The notes under the pieces are model-generated. The model was given only the letters and a program-made list of their open reading frames with translations. It had not been told where the DNA came from and did not search any database. A DNA stretch of 64,000 bases from Brumimicrobium sp. (GTDB lineage Bacteria; Bacteroidota; Bacteroidia; Flavobacteriales_D; Crocinitomicaceae): contig JAMLGZ010000002.1 in NCBI GenBank assembly GCA_023957385.1, forward strand, positions 496,001 through 560,000, read 5' to 3'. Shown here in pieces: positions 9,232 to 17,526 of the stretch. A program made the position numbers and the translations under genes. Within the stretch, counting starts at the first letter, position 1. Every line of letters starts with the position of its first letter.

Positions 9232-10136
9232 ATGCAGATAAACTTAGGATCCTTATCACAGGTAGTAATGGACTATTAGGACAACATATAGTTCGCTATT
9301 GTTTAAATAATGGATTGGAATTTTTAGCAACATCCTCAAAGGATAATAAGATATCATATTGTCCAAGTTCTGCATTTCAAGTATTAGATATTTCTTCTAA
9401 AACTAAAGTTGAGCAAATTATTGAGTCTTATCAGCCGACTCATATCGTTAATGCAGCGGCTATGACAAATGTAGATTTGTGCGAAACAGAAAAAGATGCT
9501 TGCTATCGAATAAATAAAGATGGAGTTGAGAATATTATAGATACAATTAAGAATTCTTCTATTCATCTCATACATATATCAACAGATTTTATCTTTGATG
9601 GAAAGAAACGTCTTTATCAGGAAGGAGATCGAGCAAATCCATTGGGAGAATATGGGAAATCAAAATGGGAAGCAGAAACTTTATTGTTACAGTCTCAAAT
9701 AAAAAGGTTAACTATTCTAAGAACATCTATTTTATATGGAGTAGGCGAACATTTGGAGAAAAAAAATATCTTCAATTGGGCAATGGATCAATTAAGAGGT
9801 GGAAATACCATCAATATTGTCAATGATCAATATAGAACTCCAACATTTGTTGAAGATTTAGTCCAAGCTTGCTTTAAATCTATCAAGAAGAAAAAATATG
9901 GGACATATCATGTAGCTGGACCAGAATTATACTCCATGTATGAATTAATTTGTATTGTTGCTAAATATGTAGGGGTAGCTCCTGAAAGAGTAAAACCTAT
10001 TTCAACAGAGGATTTAAACCAAAAGGCACCCAGACCTCAATCTTCAGGGTTATTAATTGAGAAGGCAAAAGAACTATTAAATTATCAACCTACAAGATTT
10101 GTTGAAACATTATCTAAGATTGACCCCACCAAATAA
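9219..10136 (+). CDS. RmlD-like NAD(P)-dependent sugar-nucleotide reductase
   Basis: 305-residue extended short-chain dehydrogenase/reductase. The nucleotide-binding motif ITGSNGLLGQH is near residue 14, the NAAAMTNVDLCE segment is typical of the RmlD (dTDP-4-dehydrorhamnose reductase) branch, and the catalytic YxxxK is Y145-GKS-K149, preceded by HISTDFIFDG. No rmlA, rmlB or rmlC is nearby, so the true substrate is uncertain and no symbol is given. The start overlaps the PspC gene by 13 bases, consistent with translational coupling. Confidence 0.8.
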   Translation: MGIVNADKLRILITGSNGLLGQHIVRYCLNNGLEFLATSSKDNKISYCPSSAFQVLDISSKTKVEQIIESYQPTHIVNAAAMTNVDLCETEKDACYRINKDGVENIIDTIKNSSIHLIHISTDFIFDGKKRLYQEGDRANPLGEYGKSKWEAETLLLQSQIKRLTILRTSILYGVGEHLEKKNIFNWAMDQLRGGNTINIVNDQYRTPTFVEDLVQACFKSIKKKKYGTYHVAGPELYSMYELICIVAKYVGVAPERVKPISTEDLNQKAPRPQSSGLLIEKAKELLNYQPTRFVETLSKIDPTK

Positions 10137-10163
10137 AGAGGTGTTTTATTATCAAAAAATATA

Positions 10164-11063
10164 ATGAAAGAGAAGGATTGGGATAAAGATTGGTTGTATT
10201 TTACAAAAAGAGCTAGAAGAGGAGTTTTTGTATTATTGACCCTTTTTATCATTATAGCAATATTCCCTAGATTCTATGACAATTATTTTTATAAACCTAT
10301 TGCATACAAGGTGGGAGATATAGTTACAGAAAATCCTTCTAAAGAGATAGTTGAGAAGAACCATAAACAATACGTTATCCCAGAAAAGCCTTTTAACCCA
10401 AATACTATAGATAAAGAAGGATGGGTGAGAATTGGATTGAGTGAAAAACAAGCACAAATGATAATAAACTATTTAAAATCAGGAGCTATACTAAAGACGA
10501 AATCTGATGTTAAAAAGTTATATCCAATTACAGATGAATTATATAACCTGTTAGAGCCTATGATTGATTTACCCACAACACGCCATAAAGAAGAATTTGC
10601 TCAATATGAAAATAATACAGAATCTAAAAAAGAATCACCAATTTCTATAAAGAATAATCTTTTAATACCTATCTCCATAAATACAGCAACTGAAGAGGAA
10701 TTATTACAAGTTAAAGGGATAGGGCCTTTCTTTGCTAGAGAAATTATAAAATTAAGAGATGCTTATGGAGGTTTAATTTCTTTAAATCAGCTGCTAACAA
10801 TCTATAAGATGGATAAAGAGAGATTAGATTTGATTTCACCTATGTTGATTGTAAATGAATCAGAAATAAAGAAGATTAATATAAATTCAGCTAGCTTAGA
10901 ACGCCTTAAAAGACATCCATTGATTACAATTGATATGGCAAAATCTCTTGTGTATTACAGAGAACACGAACATCCTTTTAAGACAGTTGATGAAATAATG
11001 CTCACTCCGTATATTGATAAAAAGGTTTATTTAGAGATAAAACCGTATCTAACTGTAGATTAA
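10164..11063 (+). CDS. ComEA-type helix-hairpin-helix membrane protein
   Basis: 299 residues. One membrane helix near the N-terminus (about 20-38, GVFVLLTLFIIIAIF) anchors a soluble part with three HhH-like units: INTATEEELLQVKGIGPFFA (about 171-190), an upstream NTIDKEGWVRIGLSEKQAQM unit (about 79-98), and a degenerate NINSASLERLKRHPLITIDM unit near 230. The family binds DNA and resembles the ComEA competence receptor, but proteins of this kind are widespread in Bacteroidota without a proven role. Starts 27 bases after the reductase; likely same transcript. Confidence 0.75.
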   Translation: MKEKDWDKDWLYFTKRARRGVFVLLTLFIIIAIFPRFYDNYFYKPIAYKVGDIVTENPSKEIVEKNHKQYVIPEKPFNPNTIDKEGWVRIGLSEKQAQMIINYLKSGAILKTKSDVKKLYPITDELYNLLEPMIDLPTTRHKEEFAQYENNTESKKESPISIKNNLLIPISINTATEEELLQVKGIGPFFAREIIKLRDAYGGLISLNQLLTIYKMDKERLDLISPMLIVNESEIKKININSASLERLKRHPLITIDMAKSLVYYREHEHPFKTVDEIMLTPYIDKKVYLEIKPYLTVD

Positions 11064-11078
11064 CTTGGAATCATAATA

Positions 11079-11111
11079 TTGTACATTTAAAATAAAAAAT
11101 GATTATATTTG
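11079..11111 (+). promoter_or_regulatory. Candidate promoter for the acyl-CoA dehydrogenase
   Basis: TATATTTG at 11104-11111 is an exact match to TAnnTTTG, with TTG at 11079-11081. The 22-base spacer is longer than the 19 bases in the better promoters of this window. About 46 bases upstream of the ATG at 11158. Confidence 0.5.
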
Positions 11112-11157
11112 CCCGTCAAAAAAATATAGCACACTAATAAATAAAAAAGTATAGGTA

Positions 11158-12297
11158 ATGAATTTTGATTTAAATGAGAATCAGTTGATGATTCAACAAA
11201 TGGTTCGTGATTTTGCAGAGAAAGAAATTAAACCAAATTTTATGGATTGGGATGAAAAAGAATATTTCCCAGTTGAAACCATGAAGAAATTAGGAGAATT
11301 AGGTTTGCTAGGAATCTATATCCCTGAAGAATATGGAGGAAGCGGATTTTCTTATTTCGAGTATGTTACTGCATTAATAGAATTAGGGAAGGTTTGTGGA
11401 GGATTGGGATTATCAGTGGCAGCGCATAATTCTTTATGTACCGGACACATTTATTATCATGGTTCAGAAGCACAAAAGAAAAAATATTTACCAAAATTAG
11501 CTTCAGGAGAATTTATTGGAGCGTGGGGTTTAACAGAGCCTAATACAGGTTCTGATGCCATGAGGATGAAAACTACCGCAGTGAAAGAAGGGAATGAATG
11601 GGTAATCAATGGAGCTAAAAATTGGATTACACATGGCTTATCTGGCGATGTTGCTGTTGTTTTAGTAAGAACAGGAGAGTTATTAGATAGCCATGGAATT
11701 ACAGCATTCATTATAGAGAAAGGAACGCCAGGATTCTCTGCTGTAAAGATTAAAGGAAAATTAGGAGTAAGAGCAAGTGAAACGGCTGAGTTGATTTTTG
11801 ATAATGTACGTGTTCCAGAAGAAAATGTGATAGGAGAGGTAGGGAAAGGATTTATTCAGGCTATGCAAATTTTGGATGGCGGTAGAATTTCTATTGCTGC
11901 TTTAAGTTGTGGTGTAGCTAGAGGTGCTTATGAGGCTTCTGTTAAATATGCTAAAGAGCGTGAACAATTTGGAAAACCAATTGGAACATTCCAAGGAATT
12001 GGATTTAAGTTAGCTGACATGGCCACTCAAGTAAAAGCAGCTGAATTATTAACTCTTAACGCAGCGGCACTAAAAAATAAGAAAGAAAGAATGACTCAAG
12101 AAGGAGCCTTTGCTAAATATTTTGCTAGTGAAACAGCTGTAATGTGTGGGAATGAAGCAGTCCAAATCATGGGAGGATATGGATATACAAGGGAATATCC
12201 TGCAGAGAAATTCCTACGAGATGCCAAGTTGATGACAATAGGGGAAGGAACATCCGAAATCCAAAAATTAGTTATTTCTAGAGAATTATTGAAATAA
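11158..12297 (+). CDS. Acyl-CoA dehydrogenase
   Basis: 379-residue FAD enzyme of the acyl-CoA dehydrogenase family, oxidising acyl-CoA to enoyl-CoA and passing electrons to electron-transfer flavoprotein. Signature segments: GAWGLTEPNTGSDA (FAD/substrate site, about residue 120), INGAKNWITHG, and C-terminal QIMGGYGYTREYPAEKFLRD followed by GEGTSEIQ, where E363 occupies the catalytic-base position. Length and motifs match short-chain/butyryl-type enzymes, but chain-length preference cannot be read. It stands alone between its own candidate promoter and rpsU. Confidence 0.92.
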   Translation: MNFDLNENQLMIQQMVRDFAEKEIKPNFMDWDEKEYFPVETMKKLGELGLLGIYIPEEYGGSGFSYFEYVTALIELGKVCGGLGLSVAAHNSLCTGHIYYHGSEAQKKKYLPKLASGEFIGAWGLTEPNTGSDAMRMKTTAVKEGNEWVINGAKNWITHGLSGDVAVVLVRTGELLDSHGITAFIIEKGTPGFSAVKIKGKLGVRASETAELIFDNVRVPEENVIGEVGKGFIQAMQILDGGRISIAALSCGVARGAYEASVKYAKEREQFGKPIGTFQGIGFKLADMATQVKAAELLTLNAAALKNKKERMTQEGAFAKYFASETAVMCGNEAVQIMGGYGYTREYPAEKFLRDAKLMTIGEGTSEIQKLVISRELLK

Positions 12298-12300
12298 AAT

Positions 12301-12330
12301 TTGTTTTAATAATTCATTTTATTACATTTG
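12301..12330 (+). promoter_or_regulatory. Bacteroidota-type promoter for rpsU
   Basis: TTG at 12301-12303, 19-base spacer, TACATTTG at 12323-12330: a full consensus match, about 43 bases before the rpsU ATG. Confidence 0.75.
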
Positions 12331-12372
12331 CCTCCCCATAATATTAAAAGAAAACGAAATTAAATTTAGAAT

Positions 12373-12564
12373 ATGTTAGTAATACCTGTAAAAGAAGGAG
12401 AAAATATCGAAAGAGCTCTTAAAAAATATAAGAGAAAATTTGAAAAAACTGGAGTGATGAGAGAAATTAGAAGCAGAAAGGAATTTATTAAGCCTTCTAT
12501 CATTGGACGTCAACAAAGAATTAAAGCTGCATATAAGCAGAGAATGCAATCTTTGGATATTTAA
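12373..12564 (+). CDS. rpsU: Ribosomal protein bS21
   Basis: 63-residue, highly basic small-subunit protein (VIPVKEGENIERALKKYKRK start, GRQQRIKAAYKQRMQ end), normal length for bS21. It sits between a consensus promoter (12301-12330) and an intrinsic terminator (12589-12613), so it can be a complete one-gene transcript. In Bacteroidota the bS21 tail has been linked to sequestering the anti-Shine-Dalgarno end of 16S rRNA, consistent with the absence of Shine-Dalgarno sites throughout this window. Confidence 0.95.
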   Translation: MLVIPVKEGENIERALKKYKRKFEKTGVMREIRSRKEFIKPSIIGRQQRIKAAYKQRMQSLDI

Positions 12565-12588
12565 TACTATTCTTTTAAAAGATACGTT

Positions 12589-12613
12589 AAGGAGTCTATA
12601 AGACTCCTTTTTT
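12589..12613 (+). terminator. Intrinsic terminator after rpsU
   Basis: AAGGAGTCT (12589-12597), loop ATA, AGACTCCTT (12601-12609): a 9-bp perfect stem running into six Ts (12608-12613). The next gene begins 8 bases later, so xerC expression would need read-through. Confidence 0.85.
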
Positions 12614-12621
12614 CATTTCTG

Positions 12622-13503
12622 ATGGTTGAAGAATTTTTCATTTATTTAGAAACAGAGAAGCGATTCTCACAGCACACAATTACTGCTTATGATAATGATA
12701 TCAGATCATTTCTCACGCACTGTGATATAAGTTCTATTTCACAGCTAAATGAAATAAGCTACCAACATATCCGCTCTTGGATTGTAGAATTGGTAAACTC
12801 AAATCATTCTAAAAAGAGTATTAACCGAAAGTTGTCTAGTTTGCGTACATTTTTTAAGTGGGCCCAAAAAAATGACATAGTTGATTCAAATCCTTGCGTA
12901 CGAATAAAAGGCTTAAAACAAGAAAAACGTATTCCAGAATTCATAAAGGAAGAGGAATTAGATACTACTAAAATGGAAATGGTTTTTCCAGAAAATTTCT
13001 CAGGGCTCAGGGATCGGTTAATGATTGAGGTTTTGTATCAAACAGGAATACGTTTAACTGAGTTAATTAACTTAAAAAAGAATGATGTATCGAGTGAAAA
13101 TATTAAAGTGCTAGGAAAACGCAATAAAGAACGCTATATCCCAATCACAAATGAATTATATAGCGCGATTGAGTCTTATTTGAATATGAAGGATTATTTG
13201 GAATGTTATTCTGATTACCTTTTTCTAACAGATAAAGGTAGAAAACTATATCCTAAATTTGTGTATAGAAAAGTGCATCATTATCTTTCGTTGTTAACAC
13301 ACTTAAAAAAGCGAAGCCCACATATCTTACGTCATACATTTGCTACACACATGCTAAATAATGGCTCGGGATTGGAAACCTTGAAAGAATTATTAGGACA
13401 TTCTAATTTGAGTGCAACCCAGATTTATACACATAACTCATTTGATCAGATATCTACTATATATAAACAAGCGCATCCTCGAGGAAATAAAAAAAGCGAA
13501 TAA
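12622..13503 (+). CDS. xerC: XerC/XerD-type tyrosine recombinase
   Basis: 293-residue site-specific recombinase; Xer proteins resolve chromosome dimers at dif. The N-terminal SAM-like core-binding domain is at about 1-85 and the catalytic domain follows. Catalytic residues are all present: R144 (TGIRLTEL), H234 and R237 (HILRHTFATHML), H260 (LLGHSNL) and Y269 (TQIYTHNS). The location between rpsU and the tRNA-tuf block is a usual xer position in Bacteroidota, which favours a housekeeping role. XerC versus XerD cannot be separated by eye. There is no promoter between the rpsU terminator and the ATG. Confidence 0.9.
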   Translation: MVEEFFIYLETEKRFSQHTITAYDNDIRSFLTHCDISSISQLNEISYQHIRSWIVELVNSNHSKKSINRKLSSLRTFFKWAQKNDIVDSNPCVRIKGLKQEKRIPEFIKEEELDTTKMEMVFPENFSGLRDRLMIEVLYQTGIRLTELINLKKNDVSSENIKVLGKRNKERYIPITNELYSAIESYLNMKDYLECYSDYLFLTDKGRKLYPKFVYRKVHHYLSLLTHLKKRSPHILRHTFATHMLNNGSGLETLKELLGHSNLSATQIYTHNSFDQISTIYKQAHPRGNKKSE

Positions 13504-13598
13504 TCCTATAAACTATTGATTTACAACACAAACAGCTTGTATGGTTATTGTTTACAATTTAAAAAAGTAAAAAAAAAATATTTTTTTTGAAAAAATGC

Positions 13599-13628
13599 TT
13601 GCTGGAAATTATTTATTTACTACATTTG
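13599..13628 (+). promoter_or_regulatory. Strong promoter of the tRNA-tuf block
   Basis: TTG at 13599-13601, 19-base spacer, TACATTTG at 13621-13628: full consensus. Just upstream, 13558-13595 is almost pure A/T with long A and T runs, like an UP element, as expected for stable-RNA promoters. The first tRNA starts 83 bases downstream. Confidence 0.8.
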
Positions 13629-13711
13629 CAACCCCGAACTGATTATTGAATTAAAGAATCAGGGAAGGAAAGTTCTTTTAAAAGTTGAAATACCAATCAA
13701 AAAAATAAAGC

Positions 13712-13785
13712 GCCGATGTAGCTCAGTTGGCTAGAGCAGCTGATTTGTAATCAGCAGGTCGGGGGTTCGAATCCCTCTATCGGCT
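13712..13785 (+). tRNA. tRNA-Thr (anticodon UGU)
   Basis: 74 nt. Acceptor GCCGATG pairs with TATCGGC, discriminator T; anticodon stem GCTGA/TCAGC with loop TTTGTAA gives UGU; GGTTCGAAT in the T arm. CCA is not encoded. First of four clustered tRNAs. Confidence 0.95.
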
Positions 13786-13797
13786 CAAATAAATGAT

Positions 13798-13879
13798 GGG
13801 GATGTCGCATAGTGGCTATTGCAGCAGACTGTAAATCTGTCACCTTAAGGTATCGGTGGTTCGAGTCCATCCATCCCCA
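13798..13879 (+). tRNA. tRNA-Tyr (anticodon GUA)
   Basis: 82 nt with a class II long variable arm. Acceptor GGGGATG pairs with CATCCCC, discriminator A; anticodon loop CTGTAAA gives GUA; T arm GGTTCGAGT. CCA is not encoded. Confidence 0.95.
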
Positions 13880-13896
13880 CAAAAAAAAGATTATAA

Positions 13897-13969
13897 GCGG
13901 GAGTAGCTCAGTTGGTAGAGCGTCAGCCTTCCAAGCTGAGGGTCGCGAGTTCGAATCTCGTCTCCCGCT
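13897..13969 (+). tRNA. tRNA-Gly (anticodon UCC)
   Basis: 73 nt. Acceptor GCGGGAG pairs with CTCCCGC, discriminator T; anticodon stem TCAGC/GCTGA with loop CTTCCAA gives UCC; T arm AGTTCGAAT. CCA is not encoded. Confidence 0.95.
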
Positions 13970-13986
13970 CAATTTTAAAAGCCTTT

Positions 13987-14058
13987 GCCGGTGTAGCTCA
14001 GTGGTAGAGCGCTTCCTTGGTAAGGAAGAGGTCACGAGTTCAACTCTCGTCATTGGCT
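13987..14058 (+). tRNA. tRNA-Thr (anticodon GGU)
   Basis: 72 nt. Acceptor GCCGGTG pairs with CATTGGC through one G-U pair, discriminator T; anticodon stem CTTCC/GGAAG with loop TTGGTAA gives GGU; T arm AGTTCAACT. With the first tRNA-Thr it covers the threonine box. Confidence 0.93.
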
Positions 14059-14158
14059 CGAGAAAAAAGAATATAAAATACTCAGTTTCAATAACATGAG
14101 TAGTTTTTTTATATAAATAGGTAAATAAATTAGTATATTAACAAGTAACAAATAGAAA

Positions 14159-15346
14159 ATGGCTAAGGAAACATTTAACCGTTCCAAACCGCACTTAAAC
14201 ATTGGAACGCTAGGTCACGTTGACCACGGAAAAACTACATTAACTGCTGCAATTGCTGCTGTATTAGCATCTAAAGGATTGGCAGAAGCTCGTAGTTTTG
14301 ACTCTATTGATAACGCTCCAGAGGAAAAAGAGCGTGGTATTACAATTAACACATCTCACATTGAGTATCAAACTGCTAGTCGTCACTATGCGCACGTTGA
14401 CTGTCCAGGACACGCCGACTACGTAAAGAACATGATTACAGGTGCTGCTCAAATGGACGGTGCTATCTTAGTAGTTGCATCTACAGATGGACCTATGCCA
14501 CAAACTCGTGAGCACATTCTATTAGGACGTCAGGTTGGTGTTCCAAGAATTGTTGTTTTCATGAATAAAGTTGACTTAGTAGATGATGCTGAGTTATTAG
14601 AATTAGTAGAAATCGAAATCCGTGATTTATTATCATTCTATGATTATGATGGAGATAATTCTCCAGTAATTCAAGGTTCAGCTCTTGGTGCTCTTAATGG
14701 AGATCCAAAATGGGTAGAAAAAGTTATGGAATTAATGGATGCAGTTGATAACTGGATTGAATTACCAACACGTGATATAGATAAACCATTCTTGATGCCA
14801 GTAGAGGACGTATTCTCTATTACTGGTCGTGGTACTGTTGCTACAGGACGTATTGAAACTGGTGTTATTAACTCAGGTGAAGAGGTTGAAATCCTAGGTA
14901 TGGGTGCTGAAAAATTAAAATCAGTAGTTACTGGGGTTGAGATGTTCCGTAAAATTTTGGATAGAGGTGAGGCTGGAGATAACGTAGGACTATTACTAAG
15001 AGGTATTGATAAAAATGATATCCGTAGAGGTATGGTTATTTCTAAACCAGGCGCTACAACTCCACATAAAAAATTCAAAGCTGAAATTTATGTTTTGAAA
15101 AAAGAAGAAGGAGGACGTCATACACCATTCCACCAGAAATATCGTCCACAGTTCTACTTTAGAACTACTGACGTAACAGGAGAAATCACTCTTGAAGCTG
15201 GACGTGATATGGTTATGCCTGGTGATAACGTTTCTATTACGGTTGAATTAATCGTTCCTATTGCAATGAACAAAGGTCTTCGTTTTGCAATGCGTGAAGG
15301 AGGTAGAACTGTAGGAGCTGGTCAGGTAACTGAAATTATTGAATAA
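14159..15346 (+). CDS. tuf: Elongation factor Tu
   Basis: 395-residue GTPase that delivers aminoacyl-tRNA to the ribosome. G1 is GHVDHGKT near residue 19, the switch region has [11 protein letters not shown]3 is [12 protein letters not shown] and G4 is MNKVDL; domains II and III follow with [11 protein letters not shown] and the C-terminal [14 protein letters not shown]. Full length. It lies 100 bases after the tRNA cluster, with which it is probably co-transcribed, and is followed by a terminator. Codon use is more biased than in the flanking accessory genes, as expected for a very highly expressed gene. Confidence 0.98.
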   Translation: MAKETFNRSKPHLNIGTLGHVDHGKTTLTAAIAAVLASKGLAEARSFDSIDNAPEEKERGITINTSHIEYQTASRHYAHVDCPGHADYVKNMITGAAQMDGAILVVASTDGPMPQTREHILLGRQVGVPRIVVFMNKVDLVDDAELLELVEIEIRDLLSFYDYDGDNSPVIQGSALGALNGDPKWVEKVMELMDAVDNWIELPTRDIDKPFLMPVEDVFSITGRGTVATGRIETGVINSGEEVEILGMGAEKLKSVVTGVEMFRKILDRGEAGDNVGLLLRGIDKNDIRRGMVISKPGATTPHKKFKAEIYVLKKEEGGRHTPFHQKYRPQFYFRTTDVTGEITLEAGRDMVMPGDNVSITVELIVPIAMNKGLRFAMREGGRTVGAGQVTEIIE

Positions 15347-15366
15347 GAAATATTTCAATTAAAAAA

Positions 15367-15388
15367 AGGGAAGCTCGCTTCCCTTTTT
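15367..15388 (+). terminator. Intrinsic terminator after tuf
   Basis: GGGAAG (15367-15372), CTCG loop, CTTCCC (15377-15382), then six Ts; preceded by an A-run that can extend the stem with the Ts. It lies between tuf and tRNA-Trp, six bases before the tRNA, and may give partial termination or a bidirectional signal. Confidence 0.8.
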
Positions 15389-15393
15389 TATCC

Positions 15394-15467
15394 TACGGGT
15401 GTAGCTCAGTTGGTAGAGTACTGGTCTCCAAAACCATTGGTCGTGGGTTCGAATCCTACCACCCGTG
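15394..15467 (+). tRNA. tRNA-Trp (anticodon CCA)
   Basis: 74 nt. Acceptor ACGGGTG pairs with CACCCGT, with discriminator G as is typical of tRNA-Trp; anticodon loop CTCCAAA gives CCA; T arm GGTTCGAAT. The outermost anticodon-stem pair is a C-T mismatch. It lies 15 bases before secE. Confidence 0.93.
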
Positions 15468-15482
15468 CAGAAAAGAAAAAGA

Positions 15483-15698
15483 ATGAAAGAGATTGTTAAT
15501 TATTTTCAAGATACTTACCACGAGTTAATGCATAAGGTAACTTGGCCAACGTGGGATGAGTTGCAAAACAATACAGTACTAGTTGTTATTGGTTCTGTAA
15601 TTTTTGCTCTTATTGTTTTTGTTATGGATTTTGTATTCGGAGTGAACCCTTCATCTTATTTTTGGAAGGGAGTACTTGGAATGATTTATCCTAATTAA
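15483..15698 (+). CDS. secE: Preprotein translocase subunit SecE
   Basis: 71 residues, a single-helix SecE with a short amphipathic N-terminal helix (DTYHELMHKVTWPTWDEL, containing the conserved KVTWP) and one membrane helix (TVLVVIGSVIFALIVFVMDF). It completes the SecYEG channel. The ATG at 15483 is preferred; extending to 15465 would run into the 3' end of tRNA-Trp. Precedes nusG by 20 bases, the universal order. Confidence 0.95.
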   Translation: MKEIVNYFQDTYHELMHKVTWPTWDELQNNTVLVVIGSVIFALIVFVMDFVFGVNPSSYFWKGVLGMIYPN

Positions 15699-15718
15699 TC
15701 GGTATAACTGACTGAACA

Positions 15719-16270
15719 GTGGAAGAGATTAAAAAAAGATGGTACGTTGTACGTGCAATTAGCGGAAAAGAAAATTGGGTTAAAGAAAACCTTGAATTAG
15801 AAGTTGGTCGCCAAAAACTTGGGGATTACTTTGGACAAATACTTATTCCAACAGAAAAAGTTTTTCAAATCCGTAATGGGAAAAAATATTCTAAGGAAAA
15901 ACCTTATCTTCCTGGATATGTTTTGGTTGAGGCAGCTTTGGTTGGAGAAGTTTCTCACGTTATTAAGGGTTTGCCAAATGTTATTGGTTTCCTTGGTGCT
16001 GAAAAAGGTGGAGATCCTCTTCCTATGAGAAAAGCAGAAGTAAATCGTATCTTAGGAAAAGTGGATGAAATGTCCGAGTCTGAGAACGAGATGAAAATTC
16101 CTTTTGTTGTTGGCGAATCCGTAAAGGTTGTTGATGGACCATTCAATAACTTTAACGGTATTATTGAAGAAATTAACGAAGAAAAGAAAAAATTGAAAGT
16201 CATGGTTAAGATATTCGGTCGAAAAAATTTGGTCGAATTGAGTTACATGCAAGTAGATAAAGAAAGTTAA
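15719..16270 (+). CDS. nusG: Transcription antitermination factor NusG
   Basis: 183 residues. The N-terminal NGN domain begins WYVVRAISGKENWVKENLE and contains YLPGYVLVEA; the C-terminal KOW domain contains VVDGPFNNFNGIIEEI. It binds RNA polymerase and couples to Rho or the ribosome. GTG start at 15719; no ATG fits upstream of the NGN core. Confidence 0.95.
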   Translation: MEEIKKRWYVVRAISGKENWVKENLELEVGRQKLGDYFGQILIPTEKVFQIRNGKKYSKEKPYLPGYVLVEAALVGEVSHVIKGLPNVIGFLGAEKGGDPLPMRKAEVNRILGKVDEMSESENEMKIPFVVGESVKVVDGPFNNFNGIIEEINEEKKKLKVMVKIFGRKNLVELSYMQVDKES

Positions 16271-16293
16271 CTTTGTATTTTTAACCAGTAGGA

Positions 16294-16337
16294 GTAACCA
16301 AAATTATTGATTTAAGCTTCCCAATTTTCTAGGTTAC
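16294..16337 (+). promoter_or_regulatory. Possible ribosomal protein L1 leader hairpin
   Basis: Between nusG and rplK, GTAACC-AAAATT (16294-16305) can pair with AATTTT (16323-16328) and GGTTAC (16332-16337), leaving three unpaired bases on the 3' side. L1 represses its own rplK-rplA message through an asymmetric-loop hairpin at this place in other bacteria. The identity is inference. Confidence 0.35.
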
Positions 16338-16342
16338 GTTTG
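16335..16342 (+). promoter_or_regulatory. Candidate -7 element for rplKAJL
   Basis: TACGTTTG matches TAnnTTTG exactly, 22 bases before the rplK ATG. The nearest upstream TTG (16307-16309) is 25 bases away, longer than normal. It overlaps the possible L1 hairpin, so the two interpretations compete. Confidence 0.4.
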
Positions 16343-16363
16343 TACTACTTAAATTTTATATAA

Positions 16364-16804
16364 ATGGCTAAAGAAGTAGCAGGTTTAATTAAATTACAGA
16401 TCAAAGGTGGTGCTGCAAATCCAGCTCCTCCTGTTGGCCCCGCGTTAGGTTCGAAGGGGGTAAATATCATGGAGTTTTGTAAACAATTCAACTCCAGAAC
16501 ACAAGATAAACCAGGAAAGGTTTTGCCTGTTGTAATAACAGTCTATAGTGATAAGTCTTTTGACTTTATCATTAAAACTCCACCAGCAGCTGTTCAATTG
16601 AAGGATATCAGTAAGGCTAAAAAAGGTTCTGCTGAACCTAATAAGTCAAAAGTAGCAACTATTACTTGGGATCAAGTAAGAACAATCGCGGAAGATAAAC
16701 TTCCTGATTTGAATTGCTTCACTGTTGAATCCGGAATGAAAATGGTAGCTGGGACTGCTAGAAGTATGGGTATTGCAATTAAAGGTGAATTTCCAAAAAA
16801 CTAA
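16364..16804 (+). CDS. rplK: Ribosomal protein uL11
   Basis: 146 residues, full length. N-terminal [20 protein letters not shown] with the [15 protein letters not shown] segment, and the C-terminal rRNA-binding domain ending [10 protein letters not shown]. Forms the GTPase-associated centre with 23S rRNA and the L10-L12 stalk. First gene of rplK-rplA-rplJ-rplL. Confidence 0.97.
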   Translation: MAKEVAGLIKLQIKGGAANPAPPVGPALGSKGVNIMEFCKQFNSRTQDKPGKVLPVVITVYSDKSFDFIIKTPPAAVQLKDISKAKKGSAEPNKSKVATITWDQVRTIAEDKLPDLNCFTVESGMKMVAGTARSMGIAIKGEFPKN

Positions 16805-16816
16805 AAAACATTAATC

Positions 16817-17512
16817 ATGGGACGTATTTCTAAAAAAAGAAAAGAAGTTCTTTCAAAATATGATTTTGAAAAGACTTATTCGTTAACTGAAGCGTGTGAT
16901 TTGGTAAAGGAAATCACAACAACAAAATTCGATGCTTCTGTTGATATCAGTGTACGCTTAGGCGTAGATCCAAGAAAAGCTAATCAGATGATTAGAGGAA
17001 CTGTTGCTCTACCACATGGTACTGGTAAAGATGTACGAGTTCTTGTACTTTGTACTCCAGATAAAGTTGCAGAAGCTACTGCAGCTGGAGCTGATTATGT
17101 TGGATTGGATGACTACATTGAGAAGATTAAAGGTGGTTGGACAGATATAGATGTAATTATTACAATGCCGTCTGTAATGGGTAAGGTTGGTGCACTTGGA
17201 CGTGTATTAGGTCCACGTGGATTAATGCCAAACCCTAAAACTGGTACTGTAACAGTAGATGTTGCAAAGGCTGTGACTGAAGTGAAATCAGGTAAAATTG
17301 ATTTCCGTGTTGATAAATATGGTATTGTTCATTCTAATATTGCTAAAGTTTCTTTTGAAGGAAGCAAAATTAAAGAGAATGCTACTGAGTTAATCAATAC
17401 GTTAATTAAGATGAAACCTTCGTCAGCTAAAGGAACATATATTAAAAGTATTTATTTGAGTTCTACTATGAGCCCAGGTATTGAAATTGATACAAAATCT
17501 GTTGTCGCTTAA
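16817..17512 (+). CDS. rplA: Ribosomal protein uL1
   Basis: 231 residues, usual bacterial length. Contains the family's [21 protein letters not shown] and [19 protein letters not shown] segments. Forms the mobile L1 stalk at the ribosomal E site and usually represses its own operon. 12 bases after rplK. Confidence 0.97.
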   Translation: MGRISKKRKEVLSKYDFEKTYSLTEACDLVKEITTTKFDASVDISVRLGVDPRKANQMIRGTVALPHGTGKDVRVLVLCTPDKVAEATAAGADYVGLDDYIEKIKGGWTDIDVIITMPSVMGKVGALGRVLGPRGLMPNPKTGTVTVDVAKAVTEVKSGKIDFRVDKYGIVHSNIAKVSFEGSKIKENATELINTLIKMKPSSAKGTYIKSIYLSSTMSPGIEIDTKSVVA

Positions 17513-17526
17513 ATTTTATTATTATT

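Noticed and set aside
12622..13503. The tyrosine recombinase as a mobile-element integrase
   Set aside because: Length, intact Xer-like catalytic pattern and housekeeping neighbours favour a chromosomal Xer; no att-like duplication was seen at the adjoining tRNA genes.
13751..14099. Open frames on both strands across the tRNA cluster, e.g. a 100-codon frame on the minus strand
   Set aside because: They lie entirely over four well-formed tRNA genes; such frames are a known source of false proteins.
15465..15482. Upstream start for secE
   Set aside because: It would overlap the 3' end of tRNA-Trp and adds residues not typical of SecE.
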